Origin: Puccinia triticina
Taxonomy: Eukaryota; Basidiomycota; Pucciniomycetes; Pucciniales; Pucciniaceae
Assembly (NCBI RefSeq): GCF_026914185.1
Contig: NC_070566.1
Span: forward strand, 4,836,001-4,900,000
Length of the DNA stretch: 64,000 nucleotides
Direction: 5' to 3'
The position numbers and the translations under genes were made by a program. This document shows, in pieces, positions 41,893 through 53,694 of the stretch. The notes beneath the pieces are model-generated. The model was not told where the DNA came from. It was given only the letters and a program-made list of their open reading frames with translations, and did no database searches. The first letter of the stretch is position 1. The number at the start of each line of letters is the position of its first letter.

Positions 41893-43309
41893 AGGGGCTT
41901 ACTAAATGCCCCTGGTTTTTCCGCGTTCATACCCGGTTTTTGCGTGCCCCTTTTCTGCATTCATACCCGGTTTTTTTCTGCTTCTTTTTAGGCGACACAA
42001 ATTATATCTAAATTCCTCTAAAATTATGATAAGAATTAGGGTGCATTCAAAAGCGCCAAAAGTCCACTTTTGAATAATTAAATAATGCATACCGGTTTTT
42101 TGTGTACCCACTTTTCTGGGGTAATTACTAAGAGAATCTTTTTTGTTACATGTCCCAGCCCCACAGTAAATTCAGGGCACTTAAAATTTGCATATCCTGC
42201 GTTCCCTGAAATTTTTGGGATACATAGAGGGTGTGCAGCGGGCTTAGTAGGAAAATTCCTACTAACTGTATAACTTTTTTGCTACATTTTAAAACAGTCT
42301 GAAAATTTGAGGGATTCTGAATCTTTGTATATTATTTGCGGTTGCATCAAAACATGAGATATAAGGGGTGTGTGGCAGTCTTAATATGAAAAATCTGGCT
42401 GACTGTATAACTTTTGTGTTACATTTCCAAACAGTCTAAGGCCCCGTTTGAAGCCAATATAATTGCGCAATATAATCTGGAATTTTGTGACATCTGATCA
42501 AGTTTTGGCGGAGCTGATCAGATGTCACATAGGATGTCAGGCAAAAAAACTCATATATTGCCTGAATTATATTGCCTCCAAACGGGGCCTATTAAAAGTT
42601 CCAAAGATTATTAATTGTCATATATTATCTGTGCCCTGAAATTGATTGCAATTATTTGGCATGAGACATGGGAGGTGTACACTAGGAGGTGTTATGACTG
42701 CCATACATCCCCTGCATCTCATGTTTTGATACCACCCCATTGCTAAGAACTGCAGGGTGCTGATAATTTACATACAAAGATTAATAATACCTGAAAATTT
42801 TAGACTGTTTGAAAATGTAACACAAAAGTTGTACAGTTACCCAGATTTTTCTTATTAAGCCTGCTGCACTCCCCTTATATCTCATGTTTTGATGCACCCC
42901 ATTTCTATCAGCTTCAGGGCACAAATAATATACAAACATTAAGAATCCCTCAAATTTTTAGACTGTTTTAAAATGTAGCAAAATTTTAGACTGTTTTAAA
43001 ATGTAGGAGTTTTCCTACTAAGCCCGCTGCACACCCTCTATGTATCCCAAAAATTTAAGGGAACGCAGGATATGCAAATTTATAAGTGCCTGAAGAGTAA
43101 TTACCCCAGAAAAGGGGGTATGCACAAAATTAAGAATTTTTTTTTTTCAATGCTGAATGTATGATGATTATTTTCATGATTTTTGATGAATTTTGATCTC
43201 ATTTGCGTCGTGTAGAAATGAGTAGAAAAAAGGGGGTATGAATGCGGAAAAGGGGGTACGCAAAAACCGGCTATGAAAGCGGAAATACCCGGGTACGTTT
43301 AGTAACCCT
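41893..43309. mobile_element. Giant foldback element 2, about 1.4 kb, with a nested MITE
   Basis: Long inverted arms (about 41893-42440 and 42795-43309): the left end AGGGGCTTACTAAATGCCCC matches the inverted right end AGGGTTACTAAACGTACCC. Then tttccgcgttcatacc, gttttttgcgtgcccc and tcctgcgttccct blocks recur inverted, as do actgtataacttttgtgtta and ctcatgttttgat. The flanking 8-mers TTACATTT (41885-41892) and CTATATTT (43310-43317) agree at 6 of 8 positions. A 150-bp MITE (42440-42589) sits at the inner end of the left arm. No transposase. Confidence 0.87.
42440..42589. mobile_element. 150-bp GGCCCCGTTTG MITE nested in foldback 2
   Basis: Ends GGCCCCGTTTG and the inverted CAAACGGGGCC. Subterminal inverted gcaatataat motifs and a central pair ctgatcaagttttggcggag/ctgatcagatgtcaca are present. 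Flanks TAA and TAT suggest a 3-bp target as in PIF/Harbinger elements, with one mismatch. Confidence 0.82.
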
Positions 43310-43652
43310 CTATATTTAACTATAATAGAGGAGGACTTCCCGTCAATTTGGGAACCCCTTCCAGACCCAGATCTGAGCCAAATTTTACAGGGAGATCTAG
43401 GCTTTGGGACTCTGGGAGGCTCCCAGATTGCGACGGGAACTCCTCCAGAAAGCAGATAGAAAAAATAAATCTGAATTCCAATTGGGTGCGAGCACATATT
43501 TATATAGATTATTCCCGCAGAAGTACTTTTTGGAATACAAATGTAAGACAGCAAAATGCCCATGATAGTTCAGATAGAAATGATTGCTGAGTAAATTGAC
43601 GGCTTGATAGTCCATAACTAATGCAAATCTTCTTGGAGGGTTCAGATATAGC

Positions 43653-44691
43653 TTATTGGAAAAAAAACGAGGACAAAAAGGTGGCAACGGCCAAGGAGAA
43701 GCCATTCCAGCCCAATGAAGCTCCGGAAGAACTTTTGGGGCTGGCTTCCCTGCAAACATGGAAAGATGATATTTCTTGTCAGCAAACTGTGAATTGTACC
43801 GCTGGGAATGAATCATAACGGTATACATACTGTTTCGGGGGATCGGCATTGCCATCCGTGGGAGAACTTGTTGTCGTCGGCGGAGTGCTGGTACTGCCGG
43901 TTGTGGAATTGGTTTGAGGTGGAGCATTCTTGTCGGTCGGGGAGCCTCCGGGAGCGGACTTGTCACCACTTCCATCGTTCTCCCCGTTTCCTTTCCCTTT
44001 TCCATCGTTGCCGTTTCCAGAGCTTCCGGATTCACTGCACCCTTTACACCCTGTTTGCAATTGACGGGTTAGCCGGAGACAAGACGCATGTATCGAAACA
44101 TCGGGGATGTCTTACTAGCTCTGCCAGTCGGTCGCCCGTAGCAAATGAAACTCCGATTCTCTGCAACGCAAACTGAACCCCCCATTTGATTTAGCTTGAC
44201 ATCGACAACCAATTGGTCATATCGCACTGTCATGAGATAGGCGGTGGAGCTCACTTGACATGGTTGCAGATGACCTGCCGTATGAGACGGTACATTTTTC
44301 AGTAGTTAGCGGGGGTTTTGGGTCGTCCATTTTGTGACTAGTGGTACAGTTTGTGGCGGCTAATCCGATGTCCCATGGTCAGCTTAGCAGTTGGGAAGAC
44401 AATATAACAAAGCAACTCACTGACGTAGCCAGTGCAGCCGCCAGCGCACACCCTATTCCGGACGCCGTTGCAAGCTGCAATGAGGAAATAAGTGAAGCGA
44501 AGGTTAGCGTTGCTTCGACTGTGGTCACAGTTTGAATCGACATGAGCCTTACAGGCAGCAGTGGAGTTCGCATTGTCGTACCACCAACAGTCCTGGTCCC
44601 AAGGTGCCGCAGTCTTCCCTTCTGCAAGCACGCCGGATGAGAATAACACAGCAACAAAGAGGGAGGCGATGGTTATAGGATGGAAAGCCAT
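43653..44691 (-). CDS. GPI-anchored secreted protein, 248 aa
   Basis: Four exons on the minus strand: 44421-44691, 44116-44274, 43831-44050 and 43653-43749. Introns are 146, 65 and 81 nt, with good donors (gtgagt, gtaaga, gtatgt) and consistent phase. It opens with a signal peptide (MAFHPITIASLFVAVLFSSGVLA). The mature part has DQDCWWYDNANSTAACKAHV and ACNGVRNRVCAGGCTGY, then AYLMTVRYDQLVVDVKLNQM with further cysteines. The next segment is a Gly/Ser/Asn/Thr/Pro-rich stalk. The C-terminus (SSSGASLGWNGFSLAVATFL plus SSFFFQ) is a small-residue omega site followed by a hydrophobic tail, a GPI-anchor signal. It probably sits on the plasma membrane or cell wall. Family not recognised. A TATA-like motif lies about 210 bp upstream (44899). 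Confidence 0.78.
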
Positions 44692-45038
44692 TGGAAATAG
44701 TAGTGCTCTTGCTATGGTGTAGGTGCGAATGCAATGTTATGTTCGAAGAGCTCTGTGAGATCGAGCTTGTAGGAACGCAGCTGGATCACGGAGGGGGCAC
44801 TGGGGGATGGCGTGTCGCCAGGCTGAGGAGGTTAAAGTTATTAAGCCGTACCCTGGTCACCACACCAGGGCCCGGTGTACTTGCACATAGAAAGCGAGGC
44901 TATATAGGCCCCTTGTATTGAGACCACAGGGACCCGACAGTACTGGGGGCCCTGGATGGCTGTATGTATGCCTTCAGACATTGAGCGGCTGGGCTACTCG
45001 TGTCTCCAGAGCCCAGAGCGCCTCTTGCAAGTTGGTGT
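44692..45038. other. Promoter region of the GPI-protein gene up to the KDZ element
   Basis: Contains the likely upstream sequence of the minus-strand gene, with tatata near 44899. No other gene seen. Confidence 0.4.
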
Positions 45039-45046
45039 ATGTTTGT
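45039..45046. repeat. Left TSD of the KDZ transposon
   Basis: ATGTTTGT directly before CACCCGAGAC; identical to 54251-54258. Confidence 0.96.
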
Positions 45047-45164
45047 CACCCGAGACAACACGATTTCAACTACTCAGTAGCCAGGCTCAGAAAAATTCAG
45101 AGGCTACTGAGTAGCTGAAATGCGGCTTCACGCAACCTCACTCAGACGCGCGCTACCTCACCCC
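45047..45164 (+). repeat. Left terminal inverted repeat of the KDZ element
   Basis: 118 bp starting CACCCGAGACAACACG. It contains an internal hairpin: ctactcagtagcc and the inverted ggctactgagtag separated by about 20 bp. One base differs from the right repeat (aaaattcag versus aaaatacag). Confidence 0.95.
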
Positions 45165-45649
45165 CTCACTTGTGCACTTGTAAGACTTTAATATAATAAC
45201 ACTTCCGAGACCCTTACAAGCTCGGCAGAACCTCAAGTCCGGTAAACCTTTCTTTTTGGACTTTGACATATATGAGCATGTAACTACATACACATATGAG
45301 TAACAACCTACCGGTGCCAGCTGCAAAATATCAGAGATCAACCCCCGAGCCCCGTACCCGGAGTGGGAGCCCTGAGAGCTCTTGCCCACCCGTGATAAAT
45401 CTTTCTCAGAGCAACACTGCTCCAACTCGAGCAATCGAACTTCAACTGACCAAATACACGCACTGATTCAACAGCATCAAAACTTTTGATTCTCAACCTC
45501 TCTCAAATCATCACTTGGCAAGCAGCTGTTGGGTTTGGATCACAATTTTCCTTATTTAGAACCCGTTCCTATTAAAGAAGAGTCAGCTAACTACTTCTTC
45601 TATTTCTTGATATTTTCTGTTTGTCAAGGCTTATTTATCATCAGAAACC
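45165..45649. promoter_or_regulatory. 5' region of the KDZ partner gene
   Basis: 485 bp between the left TIR and the ATG of the partner gene, so it must hold its promoter and leader. No TATA or specific operator could be named with confidence. Confidence 0.45.
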
Positions 45650-48130
45650 ATGAACAACATGTACGGCTACCCTACTTCGAATGGGCTGGAGCGGACCTCT
45701 CCGCATGATGGATATTTGAACCCCCGCAACAACTTCACTCCTCCAACCACGCGGTTCTCTGATATTCAACCAATTGATGATGGTTTGCAGCTCAACAGAA
45801 GCCTGTTATTCGATGGTAGCCAGCGGCTCAATACCGGATTGAATTTGAATGACGGCTTACAGCTTGGTGGCAGTCAGCAATACGCTGGTGTTCAACAGTT
45901 TGGCAGTGGTCAACAATTTAGCGGTCGAGGTCAACACTTCAGCGGCGGCGGTCAAAAATTTGGTGGTGGCAGCGGCGGTCAACAGTTCAGTGGTGGTGGA
46001 CAACAGTTTGATGATGGACAACAATTTTTCAGTGGTGGCGGACAACAATTCAGCGGCGGCGGACAACAATTCAGCGGCGGCGGACAACAATTCAGCAGCG
46101 GCGGACAACACTTCAGCGGCGCCGGTCAACAATCCAGTGTTGGTGGCCAAGAATTTGGCCATGGTGGTCAGCAATCTCATTCCAGCCATGGAGGCCAGCA
46201 GAACGACTCCGATGTGATGAATCCTGCCCCACAAACCTCGGCTCTTCTGCCCCCTCACTTTCCCGCCTCCACCATTGCAACCGGTCCCCGAAAGCGCAAG
46301 AGAACTAACCGCTCCACCGTCTCAGCTGCTGTCCCTGAAAGTACTCCCCCTGTGCCCACACCATCAGCACCAATTGTTAACACAAACGCAGCCAACTCAA
46401 CCACGCCAGCTACCACTGTAACCCAGTCTCAATCAATCAATCGATTCCTTGCAGACGTTAATCAACAAGTTGAAGACCGAGAGCCAGAGGAGGAAGTCGA
46501 CTATAGTCAAAAGACAGCAGATGAACTTCGAGGGATTTCAAAGGATAAGTCCAAGAAACACATGACAAATTCAGATGTTGAAGTGTTTCTGGAGTTTTAC
46601 CTTACCCAACAGAAAGACTTAGCTCTCCTAGCTATTGAACGGCAAGTCTCTGTTGAGATGGTCGAGAAGCTCTTGTTAGTCTATCTTTTTTCCATTGACA
46701 ATTCATAAGTAAATTGACTTGTTATTATCTGATTCTTCCAGGGGAAGAAAACAATCCCTTCGAGCTGCAACCATCTGGAATAACTTCATGAAGACACCCA
46801 TTGCACGAGCAATATTCAAAGAAAGTGAGAGGAGGCCCTATTAATCTTCAATTGAAACAGGCTAACTTGTATGATTCAGGCGGCAAGGGTGTTAAGGACA
46901 AAGAAGCGATGGGGAAGCTTTCTGCGATGTGGGACGCAATGACACATGATGAGAAGAGGGCCTTTGCAACCGATCCAACAGTCGGACCAGATCAAGATGC
47001 GGCATCGGAATCCAATCCAACTGGGGCGGCCGTTGTTGATATTACAACAACTGGCAACAATCCTCAAGAAACCACTACGGCAGATTTGGTTCCTACACCT
47101 CGAGTTCCGACTGTTGGCGGCTTACGGGTCTGCTCAAAGTCCTTGAAGGCAGCTCACTCACGTGTTGATAAGTGGATGACCGAGTGGCAGGCCAAAGTAA
47201 GTGCCGCCTCATTTAATCAGATGTTCTTCTACCCTCCACTGACATTATATGAACATAGGTGGTCCATGTGGCCAAGAGCTCTCACTGTGAATTTGTCCTG
47301 ATAGGCATATCCAACCACCTCTCGGCACACAACTTCCAATTTACTCGCAGTACACCTGGAGCTGCGCCATTTTCCAAACAGATCGAGCATGCAGATGGAC
47401 TGCAAAGCTACCAGAATCGACTTCAAGCATTTCTTTCTGGGTTCCGAATCAACAACATTCCAGCCCTTGTAAACAAGGCAAAGATTTGTAAGCTTATCAG
47501 CTGGTCACCCCCATCGATTTCTATTCTAACTGATGTGGTCAATTTTCACACTTTAGCACTTGCTCGTGAAGCTGCTACCGACCTGCGAACTCGTCTTGGA
47601 TCTTTTGTTGGTAAGCCAATTCAGATAAATTCAAGCGACAAACCCTTGGTTATCTCATGTAACTGATCTTCCCATACCTAGCTGAAGAAACCAATGGCTT
47701 GAAACAGTCTTGGAGCTGGGGTGACTGTGACAGTCAACTTGGTGCAATCGGTTTCAAGCTTGTCTTTCTTCCTGGTGCCAAGTCCAACCCAATATGGCTC
47801 AAGACTCTGAGCCGCGAACTCAAAGGTCCTATGATCACACTGATTAATCACGACCTCAATCAGAACCTCATTCGTGTAGTGGCCGATCAAGATGCATTGC
47901 TTGGCGTGGTTCCTCGTCGCAAGAAGAATCTTCCAAAGAAGCAACCACCTCGCACCACTGATGATACCAACAGCGAACTGGGAGCCCCGACCACCTCCGC
48001 CAACTCCACAACCAACCAACCCAAACGTAAGCAATTAACAACTTCAGGGTCACGCCATTGCGCTCAAACCCCGCTCACTGCGGCTGAGAAGGCCTTGGAT
48101 GATTCAGACGATGAAGGCGAAGACGAATGA
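45650..48130 (+). CDS. KDZ-element partner protein with Q/G repeats and HMG-box-like segment, 718 aa
   Basis: Six exons: 45650-46674, 46742-46824, 46880-47196, 47259-47487, 47557-47610 and 47682-48130. The five introns are 67, 55, 62, 69 and 71 nt, GT-AG, with all phases consistent. Residues about 75-185 are repeats of GGGQQFS. KRKRTNRS near 215 is a basic, NLS-like patch. Residues about 340-390 (LRAATIWNNFMKTPIARAIF, then MGKLSAMWDAMTHDEKRAF) have the spacing of an HMG box. The C-terminal half (CEFVLIGISNHLSAHNFQFT, KQSWSWGDCDSQLGAIGFKL) is not recognised. It ends Asp/Glu-rich. Lying wholly inside an intact transposon, it probably assists transposition or regulates it, for instance as a DNA-bending cofactor; this is inference. 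Confidence 0.85.
45889..46165 (+). repeat. Coding minisatellite for GGGQQFS repeats
   Basis: A unit around ggcggacaacaattcagcgg (21 bp with wobble) repeats roughly a dozen times in frame within exon 1 of the partner gene. Three consecutive copies near 46040-46100 are almost identical. Confidence 0.88.
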
Positions 48131-48397
48131 ATGAATTCTACAAGCTCTGTGCTCTGAGTTTTTTTGCTGTTCACTTGCGGCTTGACCGAGATTGCCTCCC
48201 TGCTCTCATTGTGTCATTTGCTTGTTGCCTTGTTGATCGCAGAACCATTACCAATTGATATACAATACATAAGTCCCTAAGTATGACATGCCACTCGATT
48301 TGATACATGTACTTCCCTTATGAGCTTCGGGGGATCCGGGGCCCCGAGATGTGAAAGCCAACACCGAGTTCCATTAGCCCTAACTTCCTACATTGCC

Positions 48398-48600
48398 CTA
48401 ACCACCGGCAAAAAGACCTACATGGCATTCGCTGCAAGACCTAGCGCGGTCCGCAGCAGGCCGCACATGGTCCGTACCCGGTGAAAACATTGCCCTAGCC
48501 CTAACCACCGGCGAAAAGACCTACATGGCATTCGCTGCAAGACCTAGCGCGGTCCGCAGCAGGCCGCACATGGTCCGTACCCGGTGAAACCATGGGGGAC
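48398..48600 (+). repeat. 103-bp tandem duplication inside the KDZ element
   Basis: Starts ctaaccaccggc at 48398 and again at 48501. Both copies include the GC-rich core cgcggtccgcagcaggccgc. Only a few bases differ. Confidence 0.9.
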
Positions 48601-50030
48601 CACTCTCATCGAGTCAGCCACATCCCAACGCATCCTACCACCACCCCCTGCCATACGGATACCGCCCCAGCTCTTCCTCTGACCATCAACATCCACCCAA
48701 TCGGTGGCTTGGTCGCTCCATCTCCATCTCGTTGCACTGGCTTCTTTGGACAGGCAAGTCCCTGTTCACTCCCTTCTCCTCCCCTCCCCAGCTAGGTGTA
48801 CGACTCTGCAACCCTCCTCCCCTCCCCAGCTAGGTGTACGACCCTGCAACCACAATTCACACTTGGCTCTCCCAAAGCCCATTTATTGCATGTACTCCTC
48901 TGACCTTCTTCTTGACCATCAGTATGTACTCGATTGATTCCTCGTTCGCTCCATCTCCATCTCCATCTCGTCGCGCTGGATTCCTTTGGATATGGTCAGA
49001 AACCCAGGCAGGTCCCTTTTACGGCTGTCTAATCCTCGGAGTGTACTTGCTTCAGTATTAGCTTCATTGCGGTGTGACTTTCACCCAACTGATATTCCTT
49101 TTTTACATCATGTTTTACGCATTAATTCTAGTGATCACCAGAGTTTCTAGATCTGCAGGTCACCGCTCTCGCTCGCTTCCTCTCATGTACATTATCGGTG
49201 CTAATGAGGCACCAATTCTGCGTCAGCCCCGAACAAAATGACTGCCTCCTGGTTGACTGAATTTTGGTGTATGTTGGTCTATGTGTTGCGTCGATATCTT
49301 GTGTAGAGATACTACTGTTAAATGTAATATATAGTCATCTGTACTGCGCTGTGTTTGGCTTCTGCAACCAGTTTTTTGTGTTTTAAATTGTCTCAGAGGC
49401 CTTGAATTGGCAAAATGCATGAAAGTGTTGTTATGCTTTTGATTTGAAGGGAATCCAAATGATTGAAACATACCTACCTACGAATGATTGAAATCATCAC
49501 TATTTAAATCCTGGTGCGGGTTGTGACAATATCAACTAACCTTATGGATACTGCTAATTCAAACTAACCAGCCTTATGGATACTGCTAATTTAAACTGGC
49601 TGATGATATGTGCCTACCAAAGGCTATACTTGATAGGAGCAGCACTTACCCAACAGCAATAAATCATGAGAACTTTCAACATTAGGCAAAAAGACATCAT
49701 GAAACTTGGGAAGCCATATCATGTTTGGCACCCTTCAACTGGAATTTTATTTGACAGATGTAGAATCTTAGTGTTTCTTGGAGTGCAGGCAGTTTTAACT
49801 GCAAGCATTGACACATTTTGCGCATATCAGATTATGTGAAACATTAGAAAAATAAAAGACAAAATTGCCCTAAAACAGGTGCTTTTTGTAGGGCAGCTGC
49901 GTAGCCATTCCCCGTAGCCTTTCACCGTTGCCTACAGCAATCTGTGCAAAGTTTGCACATCATGGATTGGTCTCTTTCTTAGTGCCAGTCATTATATGCA
50001 TCTCTGTTTTGAGTTTAACTTGGATTACAA

Positions 50031-50099
50031 TGGAGTTGAGGAAAAAAGATAAATGGAGTTGAGGAAAAAAGATAAATGGAGTTGAGGAAAAAAGATAAA
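50031..50099 (+). repeat. 23-bp tandem repeat, three exact copies
   Basis: The unit tggagttgaggaaaaaagat plus aaa occurs at 50031, 50054 and 50077, close to the 3' end of the transposase gene. Confidence 0.95.
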
Positions 50100-50262
50100 T
50101 CCAAAATCTGAAGGAGTTTTCTGTTACTCCGTATACTATAAGTTTACTGAAACTACCGTAAATTTTACAGTGTAGTTCAATAACACAAGATAGTCTGCCA
50201 GGAAGAGTGAAAGGTGTCTTTCTGATCGGCCCTGAGCTTAAGGAAGCGGCGGTAAGACATGA

Positions 50263-53200
50263 TCATCTTAAATGAATACTGTTGGCAAAAGCTGCATTTA
50301 GGTCTTCCTCCTCAAGAGCTCGCTCAAATTCTTCCTCGTCACCAATTACATTCTCCGTACCATCATCTTCATCTGCTTGTTCTTCCTGGTTATTCGTGGT
50401 TGCTGCGTTTGCACTGGCATCAAGAAAGTAACGCATGGTCACTTGATCCATTTGGCGCCAAGATTCACCCAACGTGTTATCAAAATCACCCTTGATCATC
50501 GACAGACAGCCACTTTGTTCGAGGAAAGCTATTCGGGTGACTTGGTTGCTCCAGTCGTCCATGAGCTGATCATCGTTCTCGTATGGACCTGTCTGTTGTA
50601 TAATCTTGGTCATATCTTTCTCCCAAACCAACTGAAGGGATGTGATTTCGAGAAATGCAGTGTATAGTATTCCTTTGATAAAAGATAGCTGGTCTTCGTT
50701 GACAAGAGAATTCAGTATTGGATCGGCAAGTATAGGCTTGATCCTCTCGGTTGCCCAATCTGTATCGTGCTGGAGCCCGACAATGAGAGGAAGGATTCTG
50801 TTGTGCTCGTTTATAGCCCATCGGACCGATCTTCGTACCTCTCTACCAATTCGGCGGACTTCTTCCTCCGCTCTAGTGAGCCTAGCTATGTCTCTCATTC
50901 CAGCTTGAGTGCTGGAATCAATTGCCCATGGCTCGTTGTGATTTGTTAGAATCCCATCGTTCCAAAAAGGATCATCAGGCAGCATTTGTAAAAGGGAATC
51001 GTAATCGGGTGCACTGGGTGTGGGTCGATGGGGGAATGCCCTGGTGTAAGAGATGCGGGCCCGGTTATACTTGTCTAGAACGGCTTTTAGGGCAACCGCT
51101 CGTTTCCGTAGTGATTTGACCAGGCGCTCTTTGCCTCGGGTACCTTTGATTTGGTCACTTTATCAGCTCATGGAAGAAAGGCAGGACCAGAGAGACCGTG
51201 ATCACCTCACCTAACTTTGAAGCACGCCCCATGCGCACCCGATCAAGCGGCCTTTTTTCTTCGAGAAGGGCCAAGTGCTTCCGTCGGAGTTCGGTCTTAG
51301 CGTACAACATCTTTAAAAATGCTTTTTGGTGCTCTTCAGAAATCCCTTCCAAGATTTCCGATGAGCCAAGCTTTTCCCGCTGCTCCTGGATCTGATCCAT
51401 CATGTTGCGGATTGAACGAAGTCGCGAGATAGCATCTTTGGGCGATCGGGGAATATCTGACCTATTTGAGTGCATCAGTACAAGATAGATGGGTATGAAC
51501 ATGGTCTTATCTTTACCAGGCTGTCCTGAGCTCATCCTCTAAGGAGAGCAGTTTTCCAAGCTCTATAGCTTGGTCCGCCTCGTCATCTTTGTGATTTCGA
51601 TAGTGGTCCCGCTCCTTGGTCCACTGCTCCTCAAGAAATATTTGTGTGTAGTTTTCTCCAGTGTACTGATTGGGAGACTGGTACAGGTGATTGAGACGAG
51701 ATTCACAGTCTAGAATACATTCAAGCGCCTGCTCAAGATGACGGAAAGACCAGCTCACTGGTTTGAAGAAAATTTCAACGAAACATGAAAAACACATGTA
51801 GGTAGTGTAACAATTGGCTGTCTCACTGGAATTTATCTTGAGCTTGCCTCCATAGTATTTGCAAAGGAGGGAGATTGATTGCAGTCTGTGAATTCGGGTG
51901 GCACTGCGAAGGGGCCCTACCAGATTGGACAACTGCGACCAGAGACGTTCCATGCCCTCGCCATCTGAGAGCCCCCAGCCGAGGTTGTAGCGAGGGTTGT
52001 ATTCGAGTTGGCACGACCACTGGTGGACATAAGCATGAAAAACAGATGTTCCAAACTTCACCCGCCGAATGTTGCTGCCTAAGAGGTTGCGCTGAGAAAT
52101 AAAAAGTAAGCAAAAAGGAAGAATGCAGTAATGTTGGTTGGAGGCACGACTAACCTTGCGAACATGGGCATCCAAATGACATCCAATGTCATAAAGGACC
52201 CCAAAGCTCTTTTGCGGAAATGCTTTGACCAGGTTGTCGATAATGCTCACCGGATAGTAAAGCCTATCATATTTACATGGTAGATAGTTAGTACTAGCTA
52301 AAAATATACAACATAAGAATGATACTACTCACTTTTCACCACTTTGCTCAATATTGTTGAGCTTTAGGGGAATATCGTGCCGACAGCAGCTGCCAAATAG
52401 CCCAGTATCGTCACACTTATCCCAAGAGCACGCATTGCGAACATCATTGGCTGCTTTGTGAGCATCTGAACAAGATGTCTAGATGATTGGGAATTTGCAT
52501 TCAGTAGCTTCTGAAAATCCAGGAGGTGACAAGAACATACCTCCAATCCTTGTGCATTGTTGGCAGTTGTTTCTTCATTCTGTTGGTGACCATCAATCTG
52601 AGAGGGGGGGATGAAATTGGAAGGATAATCAGCCTCCATGGGCACATCCTTACTCGCATACCTATGATGCCGGTGCTGGAAGTTCCCGTCCATCGCTATG
52701 ATGGCGTAGACCTCATCATTCGAGCCTTTCTCGTCAGCAGCCTCTGGTCCAAAGCATGATGGACACGTTGCTGCCCATCTGTCCTGGGTTGTAAGACCTA
52801 ACGTCTTGCCGAGTATTTCGGTTCGAAGGATCTGAATTCGGTTATAAATGTCAAGGGCTTGTGAAAAAGGGAGTCGTAGTTGGCGAGAGGTCCCCCGGCG
52901 GCCACGAGCTTTCAATTTCTGCTGAGAGCGCTTGTCTTGATGGAACGATAATCCAACAATGAACGAAGTGTACGGCAGACTAGATTCATACCAGAGGCTT
53001 TGGTAGAGCTGGAGCGTTGGGATCGCAAAAGCTGTACGGGGTGTTGTAGGCGAGGCTGCAATGTAACCGTAGTGGAGCAGGCGTATCGGGTCTGGGATGC
53101 ATTTGCAAAAGGTAAAGCTTTGACCCGACAATCGGTCTAAGTACGAGTTAAATTTTGTCAACAAACTGTCATATCTCTAGCTACCAGGGATTGAATATTA

Positions 53201-53694
53201 TTTCCTTATAATAACTGACCATGCGTGTGAATCAAATCAAGCTCTCGGGTAGTTACCAGCTGTGGGGCGCATGTACATTTGGTTAGGGGGAGGAGGTACA
53301 TTTGAGAGGTGGTCCAGTTTCGGGTGTGATGTTGACATGTGAAATACGCCGCGGTCATGGAGTTCTCGAGCTGCTTCCATGCTGTCACTAACTGATCGCG
53401 ACGCCGAGCATAATCAGAAACATAACTAGAAGGTTGAGCGGGGCGCATGGTTTGGTCGGCATGATTTTCTTGTTCCCCAGCTTCGTAGATATTGAGATTT
53501 TCATCAGCCCATTCGTCTTGGGGAGCAGGAGCTGCTATGCTTGTTGGCGGGGGTGGCGGGGCTTGGTTTCTTCTATTAGAGATGCGCTCTACCATACGAA
53601 TCGAGCTCGCAAGAGTACCTGGAGAGGCTGACCGTCGCTGTCGGGTACCAGGTCCTCGAGCAATAACAAAGCCAGCACGCCGCCTACTGACCAT
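50263..53694 (-). CDS. KDZ-family transposase with CxC cysteine cluster, 1001 aa
   Basis: Eight exons (minus): 53216-53694, 52541-53174, 52333-52478, 52155-52263, 51827-52091, 51517-51757, 51211-51461, 50263-51143. Introns are 41, 62, 69, 63, 69, 55, 67 nt; all phases agree and no stop interrupts. The first intron (41 nt) is unusually short. A CxC1-type cluster comes first (YFTCQHHTRNWT, TKCTCAPQ, FTFCKCIPDPIRLLHYGYIA). Then come the acidic motifs of the KDZ core: MDGNFQHRHH (Asp322), DKCDDTGLFGSCCRHD (394-396), VLYDIGCHLDAHVRK (Asp445) and GLSDGEGMERLWSQ (Glu501/504). A long helical C-terminus follows, ending acidic. It should cut at the 118-bp ends. In mushrooms KDZ elements have expanded together with TET/JBP genes; none is present here. 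Confidence 0.94.

Larger units (their letters stand above)
48131..50262. other. Noncoding interior of the KDZ element
   Basis: 2.1 kb between the convergent 3' ends, without a conserved frame. It contains a 103-bp direct duplication (48398-48600), a C/T-rich 46-bp duplication (about 48770-48850), a repeated ccttatggatactgctaatt (about 49540-49600), and a 23-bp triplicate (50031-50099). Confidence 0.55.
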
